Assembly (NCBI GenBank): GCA_002433485.1
Contig: DJIF01000100.1
Location: 8,894-46,595, forward strand
DNA from: Deltaproteobacteria bacterium UBA6601
Lineage (GTDB): Bacteria > Myxococcota_A > UBA796 > UBA9615
DNA length: 37,702 nt
Direction: 5' to 3'
Shown here: positions 15,058 to 23,553 of the stretch, in pieces
How the letters are laid out: every line of letters starts with the position of its first letter
Numbering within the stretch: the stretch's first letter is position 1
Position numbers and translations under genes: made by a program
Notes under the pieces: model-generated
Database searches by the model: none
What the model saw: the letters and a program-made list of their open reading frames with translations, nothing else
Told to the model about the DNA's origin: nothing

Positions 15058-16509
15058 ATGCGTCCGCAAATCCCTCATGCGGTGCTCACATTCGTCTTTC
15101 TGGCGGCTTGTGAAGCTCCTGCTCCTATTCCTGCGCCACCGCCGCCTGCAGGGCCTGACATCGGCCCTGCTCTTGCCGTTCATGCTGAGCAACTTAGCAC
15201 CTCGTCGGCGGATTCTCTGGCCCTCGATGGCGAACTTGGTCTTTATTTTGACGCTGACGGTGGCTTGTTCAGCCGCAATTCTTTGAGCGGTGAGATCACT
15301 TCCTATGGAGAGGAATTGGGTGCGTTGGGAGGAGTCGTCCGCCTTGCCGGTGAGGTGCTGATCTCTGGCGCAGGCGGTCTGTTTGTGATCTCTGACGGTG
15401 CATTGGTGCGCTCTCCTGTGGCGGACGCCGTTCCAGATCTGGGCCCGGCAGTCTTGCTCTCGGGACCAGATGAGGAGCTGTGGATGGCAGGCGAGAGCAG
15501 GCTTCTCCTATGGCGCGACGGTCTGATCTGGGATGTGCAGCCAGAGGGGCTTCCCAGTGCGTCCTCAAGGTTGGCTTGGGGCGCACTGGATGGCGAGACC
15601 GCATTGTGGGTTGGTGCTGGTGATGCGCTTTATGCGCTGGTGCCAGACGGTGACAGCTATCGGGCTCACCCCAGGGGCGGCGAGTTTGCGGTGAGTGGGC
15701 TCGCCGTTGACGGCTATGGCACATTGTGGGCAGCGACCGGCGGCGAGCTTTACGGGCATTGGCCCGATGGTACCGAGCAGCGGCTTGAGCTGCCTTTCAG
15801 CACTATGGGGCTGGCGGCCAACCCCAACTCTGGGGCTCTTTGGCTTGATACTGATGATGGACTTTGGATTCATCAGGCTGGCACCTTCCGACCTGTCGAG
15901 GGGCCGCCTGAGGGCAGCCTCCATGCGGTCGATCGGGTGGGTAGAGCTGTCCTGCTCGGCGATCAGGGGATCCATCGCCTGGCAGCCGGTCGGCCACTGT
16001 TGTTCTTCGGCTTGGAGGATGGAAGCGAGCTGACCGAAGCAGTGACTGTACAGCTTCTGCCCACTGTGACCGAGCAGTTCGGTGGACTGAGCGTCGAGCT
16101 GGATGGGGAACCGTTGGTCTTGGCTGATTCCTCCGATTTCATCGTGCAGCTGGACCCTGAGGTGCTGGACGATGGAGCCCATGAGCTGCGGGCTATTGCT
16201 GATTATGGGGAGGAGGAGCAGGAGCAGGCTTCTTTATTCTTCTCGGTGGGCGAGTTTGTCCCGCCGACCTGGGCGGATGACATCGAGCCGCTTTTTGTTC
16301 GCGACTGTGCTTTGTGTCACAGCGCCACGGAAGGCGCTACTTCGGCCGGGGGCGGCCACCCCATGGACTCCCGTGCCGCCTGGGAGACTGAGATTGACGA
16401 GATCCTTGACGCGGTCGTCAATGGCCGGATGCCCTTGAATGCTGACCCTTATGACGCTGCCACCATATCCTTGATTGAGGACTGGCGGGCTGGCGGTTTT
16501 CTGGAGTGA
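15058..16509 (+). CDS. Lipoprotein with beta-propeller-like repeats and C-terminal cytochrome c domain
   Basis: The 483-residue precursor has a short lipoprotein signal (lipobox LAAC) and a Pro/Ala-rich linker (PAPIPAPPPPAGP). Repeats of the form ALWVGAGDALYALVPDG, TLWAATGGELYGHWPDG and ALWLDTDDGLWIHQ follow, typical of a WD- or two-component-regulator-like propeller (about residues 45-320). An Ig-like segment then precedes a C-terminal heme domain with CALCH and a likely axial Met in NGRMPL. It would be an outer-membrane or periplasmic c-type cytochrome. The ATG at 15058 has no clear Shine-Dalgarno, but the signal peptide supports it. It is first in a four-gene plus-strand run and is followed 4 bp later by the DUF1549-like gene. 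Confidence 0.8.
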   Translation: MRPQIPHAVLTFVFLAACEAPAPIPAPPPPAGPDIGPALAVHAEQLSTSSADSLALDGELGLYFDADGGLFSRNSLSGEITSYGEELGALGGVVRLAGEVLISGAGGLFVISDGALVRSPVADAVPDLGPAVLLSGPDEELWMAGESRLLLWRDGLIWDVQPEGLPSASSRLAWGALDGETALWVGAGDALYALVPDGDSYRAHPRGGEFAVSGLAVDGYGTLWAATGGELYGHWPDGTEQRLELPFSTMGLAANPNSGALWLDTDDGLWIHQAGTFRPVEGPPEGSLHAVDRVGRAVLLGDQGIHRLAAGRPLLFFGLEDGSELTEAVTVQLLPTVTEQFGGLSVELDGEPLVLADSSDFIVQLDPEVLDDGAHELRAIADYGEEEQEQASLFFSVGEFVPPTWADDIEPLFVRDCALCHSATEGATSAGGGHPMDSRAAWETEIDEILDAVVNGRMPLNADPYDAATISLIEDWRAGGFLE

Positions 16510-16513
16510 TCCT

Positions 16514-18094
16514 ATGACCAAGCTCCTGTCCGCTGTATCGCTGCTGGCTCTCGGTTTGTGTCTGGCACTGCCGGCATTGGCTCAGCCTGAGGCAACTCAG
16601 GATCTGCTCTGTCCTGAGGAAGATCTGGCCTTGAGCCTGACCCGCTATGCGCGGGGCTTGAGTCTGGACCTGCGCGGCGTGGTGCCAACGGTCGAAGAGC
16701 TACAGGAGGTCGATCAGGCCGGCGAGGTCCCTGAGGCGTTGGTTGAGCAGTGGCTGAGTGATCCTGCTTTTGTGGAGCGGGTTCTGCGCCGACATCGTGA
16801 GTTTCTCTGGAACAACATCACCAATGTCAATTTGTGGAACGCGTCGTTCAGTTTGTCTCGCTTCGATGGGTCGGCCGCTTACTGGCGTCGGCAGCCGGCC
16901 AATGAGTATCGGGGTGAGGCAGTGCCCTGCCTCGATGAACCGGCTCAGTGGGATGCTGAAGGTCGCCTGGTAACCACTCAGGTGGGCGATAGCTGGCTTG
17001 AGGGTTGGGTCGAGGTGGTCCCTTACTGGAATCCGGCGACGACGCTCAAGGTCTGTGCCTTTGATGCTCAAGAGGTCGAGGTCTCTCCTTTGGGGAGCAA
17101 GTGCGCCAGCCTCGATGGTGCGGCCGACCCTGGCTGCGGCTGTGGTCCTAACCTGGCCTGGTGTCGACAGGGTTCCGCCTCGGTGCGGCCGGTGGTTCAG
17201 GCTATGGGCAAAGAGATTGAGCTGAGGATCGCCGACATCATCGAGCAGGACCGTTCTTATCTGGAGCTGTTTACGGGTCGTACGGCCTACGTCAACGGTC
17301 CGTTGGTGCACTACTGGAAGTACCAGTCCGAGGTTCCTGCCGGGGTGCGCAACCTGCCGGTGCCGCTCGCCCCCGAGCGACTGCCTGAGTTGGCTTACAC
17401 CGACGCCGACACCTGGGTTCCGGTGCTGATGGACGGGCAGCATTCGGGAGTTCTTACCAGCCAGGCCTACTTACTGCGTTTTCAGACCAACCGTGCTCGC
17501 GCCAGCAGGTTCTTTGATGCGTTTATGTGTCAGCCTTTTCAACCGCCTTCAGGGGGGCTTCCTCCTCCTGAAGAGGGCAGCGCATATCAACTTGATCTGC
17601 AGCTGCGTGACGGCTGTAAGTATTGCCACGCCCTGCTGGAGCCGAGTGCTGCTTACTGGGGGCGGTGGAGTGAGGCCGGCGCCGGCTATCTGGAGCCCGA
17701 GAACTATCCGGCTACTCGTGAGGATTGCGTGCGCTGTGCCACGACCGGAGAGAGTTGTAGCAACGACTGCCGACGCTATTACCTGACCTCTGCGCTGGTC
17801 GAGGATCAGGAGCCCTATCTGGGAATGCTCTCTTCCTACGAGTTCCGCCGCCCCGACCACGCCGGCAATGTCGAGGCCGGACCTCGGGCGCTGGTAAACA
17901 GCGTGGTCGTCGACGGTCGACTACCCGACTGCACGGTCCGTCGCGCTCTGGAGTGGTTGCTTGGGCGGGAGGTCCAAGCCGCGGAGGAGCCTTGGATTGA
18001 TGAACTCAGCCTTGCCTTTGTGGATTCTGGTTTCAGCTATCGGACCCTCATCAAGACGATTGTCTCCAGCCCCGTTTACCGGAGCGTACAGTGA
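16514..18094 (+). CDS. Secreted DUF1549-like c-type cytochrome protein
   Basis: The 526-residue product has a cleavable signal peptide (MTKLLSAVSLLALGLCLALPALAQ, given by position 1-24) ending ALAQ. An N-terminal RYARGLSLDLRGVVPTVEEL segment resembles the opening of DUF1549 proteins of Planctomycetes (LLGLPPTPEE). A heme motif CKYCH appears in the C-terminal third, followed by a Cys cluster (CVRCA, CSNDC). The end LIKTIVSSPVYR recalls the terminal motif of DUF1585/DUF1553-type proteins. The ATG at 16514 has GGAG 9 bases upstream. Its last bases overlap the next gene as GTGA. In Planctomycetes and relatives such proteins are encoded beside DUF1501, as here. The enzymatic role is unknown. Confidence 0.78.
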   Translation: MTKLLSAVSLLALGLCLALPALAQPEATQDLLCPEEDLALSLTRYARGLSLDLRGVVPTVEELQEVDQAGEVPEALVEQWLSDPAFVERVLRRHREFLWNNITNVNLWNASFSLSRFDGSAAYWRRQPANEYRGEAVPCLDEPAQWDAEGRLVTTQVGDSWLEGWVEVVPYWNPATTLKVCAFDAQEVEVSPLGSKCASLDGAADPGCGCGPNLAWCRQGSASVRPVVQAMGKEIELRIADIIEQDRSYLELFTGRTAYVNGPLVHYWKYQSEVPAGVRNLPVPLAPERLPELAYTDADTWVPVLMDGQHSGVLTSQAYLLRFQTNRARASRFFDAFMCQPFQPPSGGLPPPEEGSAYQLDLQLRDGCKYCHALLEPSAAYWGRWSEAGAGYLEPENYPATREDCVRCATTGESCSNDCRRYYLTSALVEDQEPYLGMLSSYEFRRPDHAGNVEAGPRALVNSVVVDGRLPDCTVRRALEWLLGREVQAAEEPWIDELSLAFVDSGFSYRTLIKTIVSSPVYRSVQ

Positions 18095-18807
18095 AGACTG
18101 CAACTTTGATTCCTGTTGTTCTGTTGGCGGTTGCCCTCAGCCTTGGCCTGGTCGCCTGCGACCGGGGTGGTGAAGCTCCTGCTCCTGCTCCTCCACCGCC
18201 TGAGCCGGTGTTGCCCACCCCTGACCCGGTCGCCGTAGATCTGGGGGCCCACGGGGCAGCCAGCTTGTTGCCCATCCCTCCCGGACCTGACGAGGGTCTG
18301 AGAGGTCGCAGGAGGATGGACATCGATCAACTGGACGCGTCGATTCAGCGGGTGACCGGGGGTATTGCCTGGACCGAGGACGGCGACCCCGACGACAATC
18401 TATTTGAGGAGCTGGCCTCTACCTTGGGCAAGCCGGACTTTATTGATTCCACCCAGGAGGATCTGACCGTCTCTTTGCTGTTTCAGAAGTTCCTTGGTGA
18501 TGCCGCCAGGTCGGTGTGCACAGAACTGGTGCAGCGCGAATTGGAGACCCCCAGTAGCGAACGGGTCCTGCTTCGCTACGTCGATGAGGAGACGACGCCG
18601 CTAGAGGATGCTGGCGCAGTGCAGGCGAACCTGCGTTACTTGTTGCTTCGCTACCACTCCGAGCTGATCCCTGAGGGGGACCCGCGGGTGAACCCGTGGA
18701 GCTGGTTGTTTGAGAGCGCTCTGCATGTCAACGGCGGCGATGTCCCCGCGGCCTGGCGGACAGTCTGCGTGGCGCTCATCACCCACCCGGACTTCTACAG
18801 TTACTAG
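18091..18807 (+). CDS. Lipoprotein, possibly DUF1553-like, partner of DUF1501
   Basis: The 238-residue lipoprotein starts at a GTG that overlaps the previous stop (GTGA). Its signal peptide ends in the lipobox LVAC, followed by a Pro-rich spacer (APAPAPPPPEP). The mature part contains RRRMDIDQLDASIQRVTGG, which resembles the RR.D.E.L.DSI...G segment of DUF1553 in planctomycete cytochromes, and it ends in AWRTVCVALITHPDFYSY, like the end of DUF1549/1553-type proteins. There is no heme motif. It may supply the half missing from the preceding protein, so that the two together form the usual unit. This is inference from short motifs. Translational coupling to both neighbours suggests a complex. 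Confidence 0.7.
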   Translation: MKTATLIPVVLLAVALSLGLVACDRGGEAPAPAPPPPEPVLPTPDPVAVDLGAHGAASLLPIPPGPDEGLRGRRRMDIDQLDASIQRVTGGIAWTEDGDPDDNLFEELASTLGKPDFIDSTQEDLTVSLLFQKFLGDAARSVCTELVQRELETPSSERVLLRYVDEETTPLEDAGAVQANLRYLLLRYHSELIPEGDPRVNPWSWLFESALHVNGGDVPAAWRTVCVALITHPDFYSY

Positions 18808-18817
18808 GAGCTGCGTC

Positions 18818-20203
18818 ATGAGCAAATTCTGTCCTTCTCGACGTCGCTTCCTGGTTAACTCCTTGCTTGCTGGCACCGGGGTGGCCGCCTTTGGTGGGCT
18901 GTCACCGCTGATGCGACTGGCCCGCGCCGAGGCCGGCTCTGACCGCTACTACATCTTCTGTTACTTCAGTGGTGCCTGGGACGTGCTGCTGTCGCTCGAT
19001 CCTCGCGATCCCAATGTCTTTCACGAGGGCAACGTTGGCGACACTCTCATCAACCCGGCTTATAGCCTGCTCGATGATCCTGACCATATTTTGGAGCCCT
19101 TCTATGCCAGTACTGGAGCCCCCGGACAGGACATCCTGGTGGGCCCCTATATGGGTGATCTGGTGCAACACATGGATAAGGTCGCCATCATTCGTGGAAT
19201 GAGCATGGAGACCCTCACCCATGAGGCGGGTCGGCGCCGTTTCATCACCGGTAAGGCACCTAGTGGATTGTTGGCTCGGGGCTCCTCTGCCGCGACCTGG
19301 CTGGCCAGTTACCTGGGTGGAGATGACACCATCCCCAACCTCTCCATTCGGGTCGAGTCTTACAATCGGGATCTACCCAACTATGCTTCTGCTCTCAAAG
19401 TTGGCAGCGTCCCTGACCTTGTGCGTTCCCTGGAACCAGGCCCTTCAGCCCTGGGGGCTCTTGAGGAGCGCCAGGTGGACGAGTTGCTGGCTCGTGCTTC
19501 GCTGTGTCCGAAGGCGGTCAGCTCCAGTCTATGGCAAGCCTCGGAGTCGGCGCGAAACAGTGCCGCAACCATGATCGAGCAGGACCTGGCAGCCTTGTTT
19601 GATTTTCAGGCGGCGAGCTCGGAGATGGCGGCGCTTCGTGACCACTATGATATTGGCGCTTCGGGACAGGGCGCATTGAGCACCCCGCAGGCTCGAGCAG
19701 CGACTGCAGTGACCGCCATCACTGAGGGGATCAGCCGGGTGGTTAGTATCCAGGTGGCTTCGGGCCTGGATACCCACTATGACAACTGGACTACGGACAA
19801 CGGCCCCATTCAGGAAGCTGGCTTTAATGTGGTCTCGCGGATGATTGAAGACCTGCAGTCGCGCCCATACGGGGATGGCAGCACATGGCTTGATCACACC
19901 ACCATCATTGGCTTCAGTGAGTTCTCTCGTACGGCTCTGGTGAATGCCAACTCGGGTCGTGACCACAGCCTGACCAATGCCTGCTTCCTGGCCGGTGGTG
20001 GGGTGCGTGGTGGCCAGGTGATCGGAGCTTCATCGGACGTGGGAATGGAGCCCACTCAGACTGACCTGCTCAGTGGTTCTTCTGCTGCAGCTGGAGAGGT
20101 CATCAAGCCCGAACACGTCATCCAGGCCTTGCTCAATCAGGCTGGGATTAGCGGCGATCCTGCGGATCTGCGGGTGGATCCTCTGGTGGCCTTGTTCGAG
20201 TGA
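18818..20203 (+). CDS. DUF1501 protein with Tat signal
   Basis: This 461-residue protein belongs to DUF1501, an alkaline-phosphatase-superfamily-like group. It has a twin-arginine signal (SRRRFLVNSLLAGTGVAAFG), so it is exported folded, perhaps with a cofactor. Family features seen are YYIFCYFSGAWDVLLSLDP at the start of the mature protein, GLDTHYDNWTTDNGP, IIGFSEFSRTALVN and GRDHSLTNACFLAGGGVRGG. The ATG at 18818 follows TAGGAG and lies 10 bp after the preceding gene. A longer upstream frame was rejected because it lacks the Tat signal at its N-terminus. The DUF1501 role is unproven. Its repeated pairing with DUF1549/DUF1553 cytochromes suggests a shared periplasmic process. Confidence 0.9.
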   Translation: MSKFCPSRRRFLVNSLLAGTGVAAFGGLSPLMRLARAEAGSDRYYIFCYFSGAWDVLLSLDPRDPNVFHEGNVGDTLINPAYSLLDDPDHILEPFYASTGAPGQDILVGPYMGDLVQHMDKVAIIRGMSMETLTHEAGRRRFITGKAPSGLLARGSSAATWLASYLGGDDTIPNLSIRVESYNRDLPNYASALKVGSVPDLVRSLEPGPSALGALEERQVDELLARASLCPKAVSSSLWQASESARNSAATMIEQDLAALFDFQAASSEMAALRDHYDIGASGQGALSTPQARAATAVTAITEGISRVVSIQVASGLDTHYDNWTTDNGPIQEAGFNVVSRMIEDLQSRPYGDGSTWLDHTTIIGFSEFSRTALVNANSGRDHSLTNACFLAGGGVRGGQVIGASSDVGMEPTQTDLLSGSSAAAGEVIKPEHVIQALLNQAGISGDPADLRVDPLVALFE

Positions 20204-20272
20204 CTTGAGGATGCTGCCTTGCAGCTGGCTCTGTTGTTGGCTGCACCCACCCCCTGGACAGCTTGCTTCAGG

Positions 20273-20656
20273 CTATTGGGGCCCTCCACAGCTCAGCCAG
20301 TCGTGAATGAGGATGGCCTCGGCCTCCGGCACCGTAGAGTCACCCGGAGGCATGTCCCCGGTGTAGATCTCGGACCAGGTTGAGGCCGGACTGGCTTCAC
20401 TGTTGTAAGCGAGCTCAGGAGTGTCGTAGTCGACTCCAGGTGTCGCACCGACGCGCTCGGTGCCGACCTTGTCGGAGTGGTGGCAGGAGGTGCAATAGTC
20501 CTGAAAGACCGGGGTTACCTGCTCCCAGGTGACGGTTGAGTCTTCGGGGCAGGCGCTGAGGGTGGCAGACAGGCCGCCGCCGTTGCCACCGCCACAGGCG
20601 TTGAGACCGAGGAGACAGGTGAAGGCAAAAATCACTGCGGTGATTTTAAAGTTCAT
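20273..20656 (-). CDS. Small c-type cytochrome lipoprotein
   Basis: The 127-residue product has a lipoprotein signal with Cys21 (LNACGGG), a Gly-rich spacer and a mono-heme domain. The heme motif is CTSCH (residues 55-59) and a likely axial Met lies in GDMPPGDS near residue 102. The motif order PVFQDYCTSCHH...GDMPPGD...ILIHDWLSCGG matches the heme domains fused to the copper monooxygenases in this window. It may be an electron carrier of the same outer-envelope system. The ATG at 20656 has GGAG 8 bases upstream. It is oriented against the DUF1501 operon and ends about 70 bp from it. Confidence 0.85.
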   Translation of the reverse strand: MNFKITAVIFAFTCLLGLNACGGGNGGGLSATLSACPEDSTVTWEQVTPVFQDYCTSCHHSDKVGTERVGATPGVDYDTPELAYNSEASPASTWSEIYTGDMPPGDSTVPEAEAILIHDWLSCGGPQ

Positions 20657-20701
20657 TGGCGCACTCCAACGAGACCGGCCGCTAGTGGGCCGCCTGAATG
20701 G

Positions 20702-20731
20702 ATGTTAGGCAGCCATCAGTAAAGCTGTCAA
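20702..20731 (-). promoter_or_regulatory. Candidate promoter of the small cytochrome gene
   Basis: On the minus strand a perfect -35 element, TTGACA (20731-20726), is followed after 18 bp by TAACAT (20707-20702). Transcription would start near 20695, leaving a leader of about 40 nt with GGAG before the ATG at 20656. It is one of the clearest sigma-70-type matches in the window. Confidence 0.45.
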
Positions 20732-20764
20732 AAGAGTGCCCCACTGCTGCCGAAGCAATACCGC

Positions 20765-21619
20765 TTAACGTCCCAGCAGGAGCGAGGCCCACAGGCGCAG
20801 CGTGCGGGTGATCTGGCCGACGCGGTGGTATCCGGGGGTAGGGCTGGTTGCGTCCTTCGGCTCGTAAGGACCGGTCAGGTACGGCACATACATGGTGCGG
20901 CGCAAGCTGGCCTCACCGGTCTTGGAGGAGCGCTGCACGCGATGCCAGAGGCGGCCGTCATGGACGGTGAGGTCGCCGGCCCGGGTTGTGACTGTTATTT
21001 CAGCGCGATCGGCTGCGTGGGAGAAGAAGTAGAATTTGCGAAAGCACATGTCGAGGAAGCCCTGGCGGTGGGTGCCGGGGATCAGTCGCAGGCCTCCATC
21101 CTCTTCCTCCACATCGTCCAGATGCAGCCCGACGTTGAGCATCTGCTTGGGCATCCGCAGATAGAAAAGGTCGCGGAGCCCGTCGGTGTGCCAGCCCAGG
21201 CGTGGGTAGATGCTGCCTTTACCGTTGAAGTAGCGGTTGAGAACCACGCCGTCCTTCTCGTCCTGTCCCACCCGGGCGTCGGCGCCGATTAGGGTTCGGA
21301 TCGGCTCGAAGCGCTCGGAGGCGACGAAGTCGCGAAGCCAGGCTGAGAAGTGCGAGGTGAAGGCAAAACGCTGGATAAACGGCCTGACGCCCATGAAGCG
21401 TCCCTGAAACAGCGGGATTCCGTTGATCTTGCGACGCCCTTCTTTGAGCAACAGGGCTTCGATTCGGTCGAGCTCTGTGAGCAGCGTATCGACCTCTTTA
21501 CGACTTGCGACGCCCTCAAAGTGGAGGAAGCCGTGGTAATCGAGGAAGTTGAGCTGTTCTTCGGTGATGTGATCGCCGAGGGTAAACCGGGTCGTGATTG
21601 GGGTACTCGGAGCTTTCAT
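20765..21619 (-). CDS. Phytanoyl-CoA dioxygenase (PhyH) family protein
   Basis: The 284-residue protein is a 2-oxoglutarate/Fe(II)-dependent oxygenase of the PhyH family. The iron ligands are visible as HTD (His144, Asp146) in RLGWHTDGLRD and a distal His, probably His226 in GRLWHR. Arg240 or Arg241 (SLRRTMYVPY) would bind 2-oxoglutarate. LNVGLHLDDVEEEDGGLRLIPGTH, read in parts, is the typical core strand and turn. The ATG at 21619 is preceded by GGAGGGACCG. The family hydroxylates lipids and secondary metabolites, and no substrate clue is seen here. It is cytoplasmic, with no signal peptide. Confidence 0.9.
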   Translation of the reverse strand: MKAPSTPITTRFTLGDHITEEQLNFLDYHGFLHFEGVASRKEVDTLLTELDRIEALLLKEGRRKINGIPLFQGRFMGVRPFIQRFAFTSHFSAWLRDFVASERFEPIRTLIGADARVGQDEKDGVVLNRYFNGKGSIYPRLGWHTDGLRDLFYLRMPKQMLNVGLHLDDVEEEDGGLRLIPGTHRQGFLDMCFRKFYFFSHAADRAEITVTTRAGDLTVHDGRLWHRVQRSSKTGEASLRRTMYVPYLTGPYEPKDATSPTPGYHRVGQITRTLRLWASLLLGR

Positions 21620-21660
21620 CGGTCCCTCCCATACCAGGCCGCGCGCTAAAGGTTTCGCCT

Positions 21661-21693
21661 CTTTAATAGCGCTGTCAATGCTTTATTGGCGCT
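21661..21693. repeat. Two 13-bp direct repeats, 20 bp apart, in a divergent intergenic region
   Basis: CTTTAATAGCGCT at 21661-21673 and CTTTATTGGCGCT at 21681-21693 differ at two positions and start 20 bp apart, about two helical turns. A minus-strand TTGACA (21678-21673) lies between them, upstream of the PhyH-family gene. The spacing fits two copies of a regulator bound to one face of the DNA. A GC-rich palindrome (21694-21709) directly follows. I do not know a regulator with this site. Confidence 0.3.
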
Positions 21694-21709
21694 CGCCCGG
21701 CCCCGGGCG
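21694..21709. repeat. GC-rich inverted repeat
   Basis: CGCCCGG and CCGGGCG are perfect 7-bp arms separated by CC, in the gap between the divergent PhyH and outer-membrane-protein genes. It could be an operator. In GC-rich DNA a chance origin is also plausible. Confidence 0.3.
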
Positions 21710-21759
21710 CGCGCGGACCATTCGTTCCTACTGCCCCGAACCGCTAGGATGTTGCTGTC

Positions 21760-22797
21760 ATGGTGATCTGGAAGATGGTGCTGAGCGGAGCTTTGCTGGT
21801 GGCCCTGGTGGCTCTTCAGCCCGGCCCGGCGCAAGGGCGGGCGATGGGTTCGGTTGCCGAGCGGCCGAGCGCTGAGGCCAGTGCTGCTGAGTCTTCGGCA
21901 GCTCCGGCTACGGGCAAGAATTGCCTGGGTGAGCCAGGGCCACGAGTCCTGATGCGGCAGGTTCTGGGAATCAAGTGGGGACCTTGGGGCGTTGAACATC
22001 AACTGCGCGTTGGCGGTTGCGCTCCCCTGGTCCGCAAGCCCGGAATCCTCTTCGATTACAGCTTTGTGGAGGCCGGCTTTCAGAGTCACACCAGCCCCAT
22101 CTATTTCATGCCCGGTGTCTATCTGGACCTGGCGCCGCTTTCGTTTCTGCAGTTTCACCTCCAATTTGCCCCGGTGTTCTACTGGCCCATTGCCTTTAAC
22201 GGGGCTGGCTACTTTGACCTGAGCGGTTACGAAGAGGACTACAGCGAGCAACAGCTGCCGCACCAGGAGGGTGAGCGGGCCTTGGGCTGGTATCTGCGCA
22301 GCGGGGTCACGCTGCAGGCTGCGGTAGGCTTGGGCCGAATCCGGCTGTTGGTCTCCAATACCTTATTGTTTGAGCTGTGGCAGTTGGGTGAAGAGGACTA
22401 CTATTTTCACAACCGCAACGACATTCCGGCGGCCTTTCGGGAAGGCTTCATCGACAACCTTGCCTTGCTACTTGCTGAGCTTCCGGTTCACCCCAATCTC
22501 GATCTTCGGGTGGGCCTCAATCACCAGTTGACGATGAACTTTGGGGCTCGCCAGATGTCCAACTTCTTTGGTGGTGTGGCCATGTTTCGGCTCAAGCGCC
22601 TGGGAGCTTCGGTGCGTGATTTTACTCCACTGTTTCGATTGGGATATCGCCCTCAACATCCGGTTCGTGAGGGTGATCTCACCTTCCTGATCGGGCTGAT
22701 CTTCAGCGCTGACCTCAAGCCAAAGTCGGGCCCGCAGAACTCCGCTGCTGAGGCGACTCCAGCTTCTGATCTGCCCAATGGCCTGCTGTTGCGCTGA
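21760..22797 (+). CDS. Exported, probably outer-membrane beta-barrel protein
   Basis: The 345-residue product starts with a signal peptide (MVIWKMVLSGALLVALVAL) and an Ala/Ser/Glu-rich linker. Alternating hydrophobic strands follow, such as FMPGVYLDLAPLSFLQF, LRSGVTLQAAVGLGRIRLL and NLDLRVGLNHQLTMNFG. Many aromatic residues sit at strand ends, as expected of an outer-membrane barrel. No enzymatic motif is visible. The ATG at 21760 has no strong Shine-Dalgarno, but the signal peptide supports it. A GTG-initiated START-like gene follows 129 bp later on the same strand. The family is not known to me. Confidence 0.65.
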   Translation: MVIWKMVLSGALLVALVALQPGPAQGRAMGSVAERPSAEASAAESSAAPATGKNCLGEPGPRVLMRQVLGIKWGPWGVEHQLRVGGCAPLVRKPGILFDYSFVEAGFQSHTSPIYFMPGVYLDLAPLSFLQFHLQFAPVFYWPIAFNGAGYFDLSGYEEDYSEQQLPHQEGERALGWYLRSGVTLQAAVGLGRIRLLVSNTLLFELWQLGEEDYYFHNRNDIPAAFREGFIDNLALLLAELPVHPNLDLRVGLNHQLTMNFGARQMSNFFGGVAMFRLKRLGASVRDFTPLFRLGYRPQHPVREGDLTFLIGLIFSADLKPKSGPQNSAAEATPASDLPNGLLLR

Positions 22798-22890
22798 GCT
22801 TATGGTCCGGTCGCTTCCCACCGCTGCCTGGAGAACGGATTGCTGAATGAGGTCCGGGGCCTAAAGCCAGCTCTTATGCGCAGCTGCCCG

Positions 22891-22919
22891 TTGACCTAAC
22901 CATGAGGTCGGGCTCTACT
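22891..22919 (+). promoter_or_regulatory. Candidate promoter giving a near-leaderless mRNA
   Basis: TTGACC (22891-22896) and TCTACT (22914-22919) are separated by 17 bp. A start point about 7 bp after the -10 falls at 22926, next to the GTG at 22927. That gene has no Shine-Dalgarno, consistent with a leaderless transcript. GACCT and AGGTC (22893-22909) form an inverted repeat overlapping the promoter. Confidence 0.3.
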
Positions 22920-22926
22920 CTCCTGC

Positions 22927-23547
22927 GTGTCCCGACTGGCTGTTTTTCTGTTGGTTATCGGCCTCGCCCTTGCCCTCTCCGGCCAGGCTGTTGCGGTGCG
23001 CCCGGAGCTCCCCGAGCTGAGTGAGGCTCAGACTCAACAGCTGCTCGACGGCCAGCTGGTCTTCATTACCGAGAAGGTTCAAAAGGGCCCTTCGACGGTA
23101 ACTGGGCTGGCCGAGATCCGCGCTAGCGCCGACCAGCTCTGGAGTCTGTTGCTCGATAATGGCCAGATTCAGAAGGCCAGCGCCTCAGTCAAGGAATTGC
23201 ACACCTATCACGATCAGGTGGATGGACAGGGCGTACGAGTCATTGGCCTTAACTACCTGATTCGCTCGGGGCCCATCTCGCTGCGCTACTTTGTAAAGCG
23301 TCGCTATGTTGCCAGTGAGGGCTATATGACCTGGTCCCTGGACCCTGCGCGGGAGAGTGACTTAGCGGCCACTACTGGCAGTTACTCGACCCACCCCGGA
23401 CAGCGACCAGGAACGGTGCTCTTTCTCTATCGGGCCTCGGTGGATGTGGGCAAGAGCGTGCCCGCTTGGATCGAAGAGCGGCTTGCAGCCAAGTCTCTCA
23501 AGAATTACCTGCGTCACATAAAGAAGATCGCGGAGGAAGAGGGCTGA
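22927..23547 (+). CDS. Secreted START/SRPBCC-like protein
   Basis: The 206-residue precursor has a signal peptide (LAVFLLVIGLALALSGQAVAV) and a mature domain resembling the START/SRPBCC lipid-binding fold: KGPSTVTGLAEIRASADQLWSLLLDN, read in parts, then RVIGLNYLIRSGPISLRYFV, MTWSLDPAR and TVLFLYRASVDVGKSVPAW. The central turn and the amphipathic C-terminal helix (EERLAAKSLKNYLRHIKKIAEE) are typical. It could bind or carry a lipid in the periplasm. The start is GTG at 22927, with no clear ribosome-binding site. It converges with the lipoprotein gene at 23554, only 6 bp away. The fold call rests on pattern, not on a motif. Confidence 0.65.
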   Translation: MSRLAVFLLVIGLALALSGQAVAVRPELPELSEAQTQQLLDGQLVFITEKVQKGPSTVTGLAEIRASADQLWSLLLDNGQIQKASASVKELHTYHDQVDGQGVRVIGLNYLIRSGPISLRYFVKRRYVASEGYMTWSLDPARESDLAATTGSYSTHPGQRPGTVLFLYRASVDVGKSVPAWIEERLAAKSLKNYLRHIKKIAEEEG

Positions 23548-23553
23548 GGCAGG

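Noticed and set aside
20220..20245. TGCAGC/GCTGCA hairpin after the DUF1501 gene as a terminator
   Set aside because: The loop is 14 nt, the stem 6 bp and there is no T-tract, so a chance match is likely.
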